From assembly GCF_019703515.2 (NCBI RefSeq), contig NC_059347.1, positions 25,746,501 to 25,810,500 on the forward strand: a DNA stretch of 64,000 bases, read 5' to 3'. A program made the translations under genes and the position numbers. This DNA is from Myxocyprinus asiaticus. Its lineage: Eukaryota > Chordata > Actinopteri > Cypriniformes > Catostomidae. Below the pieces are notes generated by a model. It worked only from the letters and a program-made list of their open reading frames with translations. It was not told the DNA's origin and ran no database searches. Numbering within the stretch: the stretch's first letter is position 1; each line of letters begins with the position of its first letter. Of this stretch, positions 55,969 to 64,000 are shown piece after piece.

Positions 55969-56301
55969 TGTGAAACAGAAGAAAATAAAGGAGACCAGAC
56001 AAAATGGGTGTCTGTTTGTCTCAACTCCTCGCTTTGAACGAGGAGTCATGCGCAGTAGGGCTACGTTACCCGCAGTCTCCCAAAATGCCTCACAGGACAT
56101 GATCACGTCATAATAAAAGTCCCTCAGAATAAAAGTCTCTCACTCACGGAACATGAGTCTTTAGGGTTTGCACATTTCTCACCCTATTTTACAGGCATAA
56201 ATTCACATGAATGGTTCACATCACCTTTAGCATTTCAGTTACCCAAATGAACATTAATAAACTCAATTACACAATTGTACACATACTTTGTGTGTGTCAC
56301 A
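55969..56301 (-). repeat. Gypsy 3' LTR
   Basis: On the minus strand starts TGTGACACACACAAAGTATG and ends TTCACA (TG..CA). It is the same length as the 5' LTR. Both contain CCTCACAGGAC and TCATAATAAAAGTCCCTCAG on the plus strand. Confidence 0.9.
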
Positions 56302-56312
56302 TCCTCCCTGAC
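56302..56312 (-). promoter_or_regulatory. polypurine tract next to 3' LTR
   Basis: Minus strand CAGGGAGGA directly precedes the TGTGAC start of the 3' LTR, the position where plus-strand DNA synthesis is primed. Confidence 0.65.
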
Positions 56313-56539
56313 AAAATGAAACAAGCTCCAGCTGTTAACATTTCTTTAAACTCTAAACCTCTTTCTTTTTTTTTTCTTACTTCACTCAATATATAGGCAT
56401 TGTATGTTGGTAAGGCAATTGTATGGAGTGTAGTGTGTTGAAATCAAAGATTGAGGTATGTAGTAAGGTGAACCCCATAAAGAGGTAGTGTCTGTACTGT
56501 CACAGTGTTGAGTGTACTGTGTGGTTTTAATGTAGGCTG

Positions 56540-58121
56540 ACCAAGTGTTTCGTACATGAACATCTGTCTTGGCCTCCTATCTCTGGTAGATCGCCTAATT
56601 TCCACTTGATTACTCAGATCTGGGTTTTAAGCAACTAGATTTGTCATCTCCTCAGGTATAACAAATCCACCATCTGCACTATCTTCATCATACGTAGTAG
56701 GTGGGATCTGATAAAGTATTGGTTCTCCTCCGACTGACACTCGAACGTGACTAATTTCTCTGCACTGGTGTTTGTCTCTGACCATGTTCTTTCCTTACAG
56801 ATACTTGTGGCGTTGTCTCAGTGACCAGATCACTGCAGGCTGTTGCTGGTAAGTATTCCCTTTCCTCTGTTCTGTCCAACTTGCAGGTATTCTTAACCAG
56901 TTTCCTCCTGAGTTTTCCTGTGGTGTCACTGTTGTGTGTGAGTTCCACTGGCGGTCTTTCTCTTGTTTGTCTGTCTCTGTCGGGTTTGTCTTTGTTTTTC
57001 AGGTTCCCCTGGATGTGATGGTGTTATCGGTGTCTCTGCATGTAAGTCAGTTTCCAGCAGCAACAGGTTTCGATGCAATGTTCTGGTTTTTCTCAGATCT
57101 CCACTTTCTGGACTGACAACATAAACTGGATTGTCTGATACTTGTTCTCGGACCACATATATATTTTTCTCCCGGTAGGACCTCAGCTTTCCTGGACCCC
57201 TCGCTCGCTGAGGTTCTTGACAAGAAATCTGTCACTAGGTTTCAAAATTACACCTTTGGCTTTGAGATTGTAGTGTGCCTTGCCTCGTGCACTAGCTTAT
57301 TTGCTGTTTTCATGAGCTCTACAATAAGCTTTGGTCATTCTTTTCGCCCATTGGTCAGCAAATCCATTGAGTGTCACCGGATCACTTTTCACGAAAAGAC
57401 CAAATATCAGGTCAACAGGTAGGTGTGGATGATGTCCGTACAATAGATAGAAAGGGGAATATCTGGTGGACTCATGACGCGTACGATTGTAAGCATGTAC
57501 AATTTGAGGGAGATGGTCCTTCCACCTTTCCGTCTCCTTGTCGGGGAGTGTTCATAACATCTGAAAGAGTGCTCTGTTGAACCTCTCGGCTGGATTGCTT
57601 TGAGGGTGATATGGCGACGTCCTCAAGTTTCTTACTTAAAACAGTTGCTGAAGTGTGCAGAAGAGCTAATTTTCAAACTCCCTGCCCTGGTCATGGTGTA
57701 ATTTTCCAGGGTATCTGAAACGAGGGATGTAATCATTAAAAAGACATTCAGCTGCAGTCCGCACAGACTTATTCTTTGTTGGGTAAGCTTGAGCGAACCT
57801 GGTGAAGTGATCCACAACTACTAATATATATATACTCATAACCTTCACGGCTCAGCTCCAGATGCAAGTAGTCAATAAAGACCAATTCAAGAGGTATGAA
57901 GTTATGCTCCCATTTGGTGCTCTGACATTGGTGATTGGCTTTTTCTGTTTGATGCATGGACACTTTATTGTGATATACTCCCTCTTCATGAAAGGCCAGT
58001 AGAATCTTTCTCTCACCAGGTGCAGCACTCGTTCAGTTCCAGCATGTCCCATCTGATCTTGCAGGTATTCTAAAGCCAGTTGTTTGCACATAGTAGGGAG
58101 AACAAGCTGTCTCCTCTCCAT
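56540..58121 (-). pseudogene. Gypsy integrase
   Basis: The N-terminal zinc-binding region (58121-57990) reads LEYLQDQMGHAGTERVLHLV, RERFYWPFMK and CPCIKQKK. The first His of the HHCC set reads Gln (LQD). The core has a VFIDYLHLE-like first Asp, [27 protein letters not shown] (second Asp) and AERFN (Glu) in frames between 57963 and 57590. The C terminus shows VYVVSPESGDLRKTRTLHRN (57156-57000). The tail in other frames ends RRSTRDRRPRQMFMYE-like near 56600. Integrase joins element DNA to the host; at least five frame changes make this one inactive. Confidence 0.85.
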
Positions 58122-58124
58122 GGT

Positions 58125-59409
58125 TCATCGATAGAGGAGTTCATTTTCCAGATGTAATCTGCTCCACTCGTACAAGAGTTTTCTGGTTGCACCAGCTGCT
58201 CCCTTCTTTGTGTCATTGCCTGGTACCATGTTACGTTCTTTCAGCTTGATCACTTTGGAAATGACTGGATCTTCCCTCTGAGCTGTTATAAGTTCATTTT
58301 GACTGATTGTTGGCAGCAATGAGGCATTTGTTCTTCACTTTGAGAAGACATGGCGAGAGCAGCAATCCAAGCCACATCCTTCCTCTGAACAGTGTGACTT
58401 CCTTCCCAGGCTGCTTGTACCACCTCTTGAGTCAATTTTTCAGTGCTCTCTGTCATATACTCTTCCATGTCAAGTGGTGTATAAGAGAGCGTGTCGGCAT
58501 CAATGTACGCTTTGCCTGGTGGGTACTTAATTTCAAACCAGAAGTCAGACAACTCCCCCACCCACTTTGCCATGCTCATGACATAAGTCAGCGGATTGTT
58601 GTCAGTATAGATGGTGAAGTGTGGAGCGTAGAATACACTACCAGTCAAAAGTTTTGAAACACTCATTCTTTATTATAATTTTTTTCTTCACATTTTAGAA
58701 TAATAGTAAAATCACCAAAACTATGGAATAACATAAATGGAACTATGGGAATTATGTTGTGACTAAACAAATTCCAAAATTAATCAAAACTGTGTTATAT
58801 TTTAGCATTTTCAAAGTAGTCACCCTTTGCCTAGAATTTGCAGACATGTACTCTTGACATTTTCTCAACCAACTTCTTGAGGTATCACCCTGGGATGCTT
58901 TTTAAACAGTTTTGAAGGAGTTCCCATCTATGTTGGGCACTTATTGGCTGCTTTTCTTTATTATTTGGTCCAAGTCATCAATTTCAAAAACTTTTTTTTT
59001 TTTATCAAATTTTAATTTTATAATGAAATAAGTTAATATGGTGGCACAATTATATTTTTGTCTACAAAACTAATTTCAAACATTTAAGCATACGCCTTCA
59101 GAACAAAAGATTTTTAAGATCATGAGAAACATTTCAGTCGTGTTTCAAAATTTTTGACCGGTAGTGTAAGTAGTCCCTAAATTTCTCTTACACTAACCAT
59201 TTTAATGCAAGGAATTCAAGCTTTCCACTGTGTAACCTGTAGTTTCTTTCAGCTGGGGTCAGTGTTCTTGAACCATACCCGATGACCCTCAACTTTCCAT
59301 TCTGGCACTGATAAAGGATCGCTCTGAGGCCTCTTTCAGATGTATCTGTGTGCAGTGTGAATGGCAGATTAAAATCTGGGTAGACCAATACCGGTGGATT
59401 CACCAGCAT
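58125..59409 (-). pseudogene. Gypsy RNase H and connector, split by a MITE
   Basis: The first part (59409-59188) has LVYPDFNLPFTLHTDTSERG, ILYQCQNGKLRVIGYGSRTL and ALKWLV. The second part (58666-58286 frame) resumes with FYAPHFTIYTDNNPLTYV and FWFEIKYPPGKAYIDADTLS. Between them is a 531-bp MITE inserted at a TA. If the MITE and one TA are disregarded, the two parts abut in one frame. The region 58319-58125 is the linker to integrase. RNase H removes template RNA during reverse transcription. Confidence 0.85.
58636..59166 (-). mobile_element. Tc1-derived MITE, copy 2 (531 bp), inside Gypsy pol
   Basis: Ends CACTACCAGTCAAAAGTTTT and AAAATTTTTGACCGGTAGTG, flanked by TA at 58634-58635 and 59167-59168. 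Nearly colinear with copy 1 at 33515-34052 along the full length, with small indels only. It inserted after the Gypsy element. Confidence 0.95.
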
Positions 59410-59639
59410 GTCAGCACGAATCTTCCAAGGGTTCTCTGGTGTTCATTTGTCCATTCAGCAGGAGTCCTGGAGGACATCTTGGGACCCTTGGTCTTTCTTT
59501 GACCCTTGTGGTTGAGAACTGTTCCTGACTGTTCCTGGAGCAGCTCTTAGATAGGCTTGGCTACACGTGAGAAATATTGGATGAAGGCATATTACATCGC
59601 CAACTGTCTGTAAAGTCTTACTTTTCAAAGAAAGCACTG

Positions 59640-60467
59640 CTTTGAGGTCTTTTTGTGTCCATCCATACTCCCTCAGACACTAGGCGACCCACATACCTGA
59701 TTTTGTTTTGAAACAGTTCACATTTCTCAGGCCTAAATTTGACTCTGAGGCCTTAGTTTGACTTTGAACTTTCAGGACTTGTCGCACTCCTTCCACATGC
59801 TCTTCATATGACTTTGCATAACACAGGACATCATCGAGATACAGGATGCAACACTCGTCCCTGAGTGAATCCAGCATTTCTTCCATGCTTGTTGGAACAC
59901 CACAATAGCATTGGAGAGCCCAAACCGAATCCTCACATATTTGTACAATCCCCAGGGGGTGATAAATGCAGTTATGTGCCTGTACCTCTCCGCTATAAAG
60001 CCCTGATGATAAGCCTTCCCTTGGTCAAGGATACTGGACCAGGAATACCCTCCATGGGTGTCAACCAGGTCTTGGATCCTTGGCAATGGATGCGTCAGGA
60101 ATGGTCTTCTTATTTAGGAGGTGGTAATCAACACAGAGACATAATGTACCCTCCTCCTTCCTGACATAGGAGACCGGGGCAGAGTCGGGAAACTTAGTCT
60201 TGACTATCCACCCTTTTGCAAGGAGGTCCTGGATGTAATCTTTAACTTCCTTGAATAAAGGCTTTGGCACCAATGAGTATGCTTTTTGTATGGGTATATC
60301 ATCCTGAAGGTTAATGTACATCTGGAGGCTTGGTATGCAACCAATATCATTACTGTCTCGGGCAAAAGCTCCTCACACAGCTTTTTCCTGACTATTGTTT
60401 GCTGTTCTTGAGTTAGATGACTGAGGTCAACAGGTGGATCCCACTGTGATGATATCTCCTCCTCCAT
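59640..60467 (-). pseudogene. Gypsy reverse transcriptase
   Basis: Motifs right to left: YSLVPKPLFKEVKDYIQDLL and SAPVSYVRKEEGTLCLCVDY (60321-60061); YSWSSILDQGKAYHQGFIAE (motif A, where the catalytic Asp region reads LDQGKAYHQ), FITPWGLYKYVRIRFGLSNA (60086-59772); and CILYLDDVLCYAKSYEEHVE (catalytic YLDD, 59886-59680). The polymerase copies the element RNA. Frame breaks near 60063 and 59870 interrupt it. Confidence 0.9.
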
Positions 60468-61534
60468 GGAGATAGCTGCACTGTGGGCCCTTGGACTGGA
60501 CTTGTTTCATCTGACACCTCTGTCTTCAGTATCTTTTCAGTTGGCTGGATGAAACCAATGACTGTGTGAAGAGGCAAGGTAATGTCACATATAGTATCAT
60601 TACCAATAGGGACAGAGACATAATTACTTTTATGGCTTTGAATTTCCAGGAGGCCCTCACCCATGTCCAGCTGTTCCAAGCATCCATTTATCTCATCGGG
60701 TTCAAACAATGCTACTGCGCCGGACTGGTCAATGTGGGGTGGTATCTTACACTTTACCCACGTTACTTGGCCTGCTGGAATGACTACATCATGCCCAATT
60801 ATTCTCAGCCGTCCATGCTGCCTACTGGGCTCTGAGGCTTGTACAAAGTTCACAAGGGTTTGTGCTTTCTCACTTGAAACAGCAATATCTCCAGAAAGCA
60901 GGGAGATTAATGTTGGCATAAGACACTCTGGTCACCCTTGAATCAGTTCCTCTACAACATTAAATCCTAGCAACGGTCTCTCAATTGGCAGACAACTCAC
61001 TATGAAAGGGACATGGATAAAAAGGTTAGGATCATAATTTCCTGGCAAGTTTACAGTGATTATGGCCCAACCATCGAAAGGAATAAGGTCTCCGTTCACT
61101 GCATACACTTCTAATTTCTTTGTACTCCCAATTAAATCAGCAAGTGATCTTAGATCCACATCTGGTAAGTGCTGGTCTTTCCAAGCTCTATCAATCATGC
61201 TGATTGGGCACCTGTATTGAGTAGGGCGCTTACCGCTTGGCCATTTAAGTTGCATTGACTCAAAGCTTTTTTTTCTAACGAGTTTGATAATGGGCTCATT
61301 CTTGACCCTCTGTTGAGATACAGTGTGAGCCTCTGTTCGGTTGTGTTTTCTTTTGTTTCCAGATGCTTCAACGTTAGCGTGTGAGAATGTTCTTGTGGTC
61401 ATACCTTTCTCACCATCAGGCTTAGCTTCTTGTGAATACTTAATTTGTTGTTGGGACAGTGGTGGACTGGTCACTGGTTGTCCAGCTACAGTAGCCACTT
61501 CCTGTTTCCCTGATGCCTGGGTTTTCGGAGGCAT
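60413..61534 (-). pseudogene. Gypsy protease region and flanks
   Basis: The frame 61534-60932 has a Lys/Gln-rich linker, then at about 61221-61204 the retropepsin active site. There the usual DTGA-type motif reads NTGA (Asp to Asn), in a frame shifted from the following SMIDRAWKDQHLPDVDLRSL. Downstream it has YAVNGDLIPFDGWA (flap side) and ERPLLGFNVVEELIQG, the second hydrophobic-Gly motif. The frame 60919-60413 (LISLLSGDIAVSSEKAQTLV, VIPAGQVTWVKCKIPP) is the linker towards RT. Protease would cut the polyprotein; with Asn in place of Asp it should be inactive. Confidence 0.75.
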
Positions 61535-63018
61535 CCTATGGCCAGGTGTTCTTCTTCACCACAAAGGAAACAGTGCTTACAATCTTGCAGCCCCTTTTCA
61601 ACACTTTGGACAGCCATAGGTTTTTCCTTTTCTCCTTTGAGCTGGCTTGTTTACAGAGCACTTACAGCTACTCTCAGGTTGCAGTGCATGTGCTCCTGGT
61701 GGTGTTGAAGCTCTCATTAAATCTACCATGCTAGCGAGTACATCAGTTCTAGCCATGAGTTGCTTGATGTGCTTTTCTGTTTGGAAATCAAGCTCTTTTT
61801 TCTGTTACTTGTTCCCCTTCTAGCTGAGCACAACTTGTCAGGCTTGGTTTGGAATGACTTAATGGACCCAGTCTTCTCAATCTTTCATTTTCATCACTTG
61901 TGATTTTCATCACATGTCGCAATATTGCCTCATCAGTGGCATTATTGTCTGTCAGCAAAGGTTTAAGTTCACTGCGAACATCTTTATGTATGTGTCCCAG
62001 ACCCTGATAGATGGTTTGTAAAAACACATCTTGAATGGTTTGTTTGTTTATCAGCAGAGGATATTTTGCTCAATACAAGAACTGTTAGGGCGTTTTGTGT
62101 TCACTTTGCTTTGTACACATCAGCTCTTGAAACAACTCTGTGCTGTTTCTATCTCCAAGGTGTGAATAGAGAAACCCTCTGAGCTCTTTAACAGTCATAT
62201 CATCTTTGTTCATCAACATATCTTTGAAGTTTCCAGGCTTTATTATTCTGAGAATACCCCTCACGATCTCTGCATCACTGAAATTCCTTTAATCCCATCC
62301 TCAATTTGTCTGCACACTCTGTTGTAGGTAATGTCTGAAGCGCAGTTGGCAATTTGATCCCAATGTACTTTGAATTCGCACTGTTGGAGGTGAGACAGGT
62401 CTCTTAAGGAGACTACTTTTTCAGATTTTGGCAGTTTGGCATGTTCAGTCTGGTCGTGAGACTGTGTTGAATCTTTTCTCTGTGTTACAGGTTGTGTCTG
62501 GGTTGGGTTTTGTGTGGACGTTGCTATATAATGGAGAAGTTTCTTACTCAGCTCTTCATAACTGGAAAGCATTCGTGTACTTCAGTATTTGGAATGACAT
62601 TCCCTACACTAACATCCCCTGTATCGGTTAAAATGGAGGATGATGCATTTTGGACAGTGTCAGTAGTGTTGGTGCAATCAGTATCAGTGAATTGATGTGT
62701 TGTGGGTGTGGTTTGTTTGTTGTCAACATCATTTAGCATACAAACAGGTACAACAATAGTACAGGTCTGCTTGATGTTATCAACAGTCTTTTGTAAAGCT
62801 AGCAGCTCACTCATACCTCTGTCCTCTAGCTCCAGTAAGTGCTTACTGGATATGTAGGCATTAATGAACTCAAAGCAACCCTCTTGGTCCTCAGACTGAT
62901 CCTTCCCCACTGCTGGGCTGATGATTTTGGCGACCTGGAAGAATTCATCATCAGTAGACATGGTGAGTAGGCTTTTTCTGATGTCCCACATCAGGCTCTT
63001 CCTTACACGGTCTGACAT
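61531..63018 (-). pseudogene. Gypsy gag with CCHC knuckle
   Basis: The start MSDRVRKSLMWDIRKSLLTM lies at 63018, about 270 bases inside the 5' LTR. The frame runs to 62548. Continuing frames are 62572-62261 (VVSLRDLSHLQQCEFKVHWD) and 62027-61788 (IYQGLGHIHKDVRSELKPLL), both helical as in capsid domains. The zinc knuckle CFLCGEEEHLAIGC (C-x2-C-x4-H-x4-C) lies at 61572-61531. Gag packages RNA into particles. Three or more frame changes interrupt it. Confidence 0.75.
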
Positions 63019-63285
63019 GGCTCCTTTCCTCGATCTCTCTCTACACCATTACCAGAATGTAGAATCAGGCTTTCCCTCTATCTTGCAGGCCCTGGATCAC
63101 CACAGCAGCATCAGCTCTATGGTCACCAGTGTGACAGGCTACCGCATCACCTCCTCGCTGATCCCAAGGTTCAGAAACTTTTGGATTGGCTTTCCGCTAG
63201 CATGAAGAGCCAATCCCGGATGAGCCCCCACAAATGTGTTGCAGACCCCGCCCGAAAGACGCCAGGTCAACAGATGACAATGATC

Positions 63286-63618
63286 TGTGAAACAGAAGAC
63301 AATAAAGGAGACCGGAGAAAATGGGTGTCTGTTTGTCTCATCACCTCGCTTGGAATGAGGAATTATGCACAGTAGCGCTACTTTACTGGCGATTTCACAA
63401 AATGCCTCACAGGACGTGATCATGTCATAATAAAAGTCCCTCAGAATAAAAGTCTATCACTCACGGAACATGAGTCTTTAGGGTTTGCACATTTCTCACC
63501 CTGTTTTACAGGCATAAATTCACATGAATGATTCACATCACCTTTAGCATTTCAATTACCCAAATGAACATAAATAAGCTCAATTACACAAATGTTCACG
63601 TACTTTGTGTGTGTCACA
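63286..63618 (-). repeat. Gypsy 5' LTR
   Basis: Minus strand starts TGTGACACACACAAAGTACG and ends CTTCTGTTTCACA. A primer-binding site could not be recognised in the bases just inside it (63285 downward). Confidence 0.9.
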
Positions 63619-64000
63619 GCACACACGGCAGCAATTTGCCCCTAATACATGACACTCTTTTCATATTTTCTCCAAGAATGGAATTGAGAAATGTAGACCT
63701 TCACTGAAGTGAATGTAACATAACATTTTCTTATTTTATGTGAAAATTAATAGTGTAGTTTAGCTATTTAGTGGTAAATAAGGTTAAAAAAAAAATCACA
63801 AAATTACTCGAACACTAAGAGAATGCACCCGTAATGAACAGAGTACAAGGGTTATATATGATAGGTGAAGTAATGCATTATTATATATATTTGGCAAAAT
63901 AGTTGTCTATGAAATGAATGAAAGTTTATTTTGGAATGCAGCACAGTAAAAATAAATAAATACATTTCTTGAGAGAACATCCATCATTTCTTGTCTTATT
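63619..64000. other. AT-rich DNA to window end, no feature seen
   Basis: Only short A-rich and TA-rich stretches. Confidence 0.5.

Larger units (their letters stand above)
55969..63618 (-). mobile_element. Gypsy (Metaviridae-type) LTR retrotransposon, both LTRs, degenerate
   Basis: Minus-strand element of 7650 bp including a 531-bp MITE inside. Order right to left: 5' LTR, gag with CCHC knuckle, protease, RT, RNase H, integrase (pol in Gypsy order), 3' LTR. The two 333-bp LTRs differ at roughly 29 positions by eye (about 9%). No matching flanking duplication is seen (CATAAC on the left, GCACAC on the right). Many frameshifts and stops; no envelope-like ORF. Confidence 0.9.

Noticed and set aside
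1..64000. CRISPR array, operon, phage or integron structures
   Set aside because: No prokaryotic features; tandem repeats present are minisatellites and microsatellites.

Overview
The window reads as intronic, repeat-packed DNA of a teleost fish, most probably a cyprinid. It is AT-rich, has no bacterial gene organisation, and almost every recognisable coding signal belongs to a mobile element. The mixture seen is Tc1-like transposons including a Sleeping-Beauty-like IR/DR copy, hAT and TA-flanked miniature elements, several LINE clades, a DIRS-type fragment, a Gypsy LTR element and tRNA-derived SINEs. The cyprinid assignment is inference from how familiar these repeats look; no species marker is present.

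The one host coding sequence I can support is a 114-bp internal exon at 47443-47556 (+). It encodes a complete six-cysteine calcium-binding EGF module with proper splice sites and symmetric phase-1 boundaries, and closely resembles the third EGF repeat of EDIL3 (DEL-1). The rest of the window is therefore best read as the two large introns flanking this exon, filled by insertions on both strands.

Layout. 1-1237: minus-strand gag-like relic with a His-rich 13-residue repeat (minisatellite). 2050-3885: minus-strand RNase-H-containing LINE fragment. 5356-6162: TA-flanked MITE. 7175-7435: GC-rich foldback. 7979-8226: small hAT derivative. 8550-13145: plus-strand Tx1/L1-type LINE, dead. 13140-14660: LTR-like unexplained block. 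17898-19502: near-complete Tc1 element whose transposase has only two nonsense codons. 19586-21250: composite inverted-repeat structure. 25041-25996: hAT-like element with near-matching 8-bp target duplications. 28613-31800: minus-strand LINE split by a DIRS-type fragment. 31912-32000: SINE head. 33515-34052: Tc1-derived MITE. 34480-39695: plus-strand CR1/L2-type LINE with an esterase ORF1. 40104-42012: two Tc1-like relics separated by a compound microsatellite. 44452-44892: MITE. 45020-46602: third Tc1 lineage. 47443-47556: EGF exon. 49530-49715: LINE tail and hAT end. 50327-52935: hAT remnants hosting a 0.94-kb long-TIR element with a conserved unknown ORF. 52960-53172: TTAA-flanked MITE. 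54152-54372: SINE. 55969-63618: minus-strand Gypsy element with both LTRs, its RNase H split precisely at a TA by a second copy of the 33.5-kb MITE.

The elements do not form a pathway. They form a layered record of insertions: MITE inside Gypsy, DIRS fragment inside LINE, long-TIR element inside hAT. No element looks fully autonomous; each has nonsense codons, frameshifts, deletions or lost catalytic residues, described individually.
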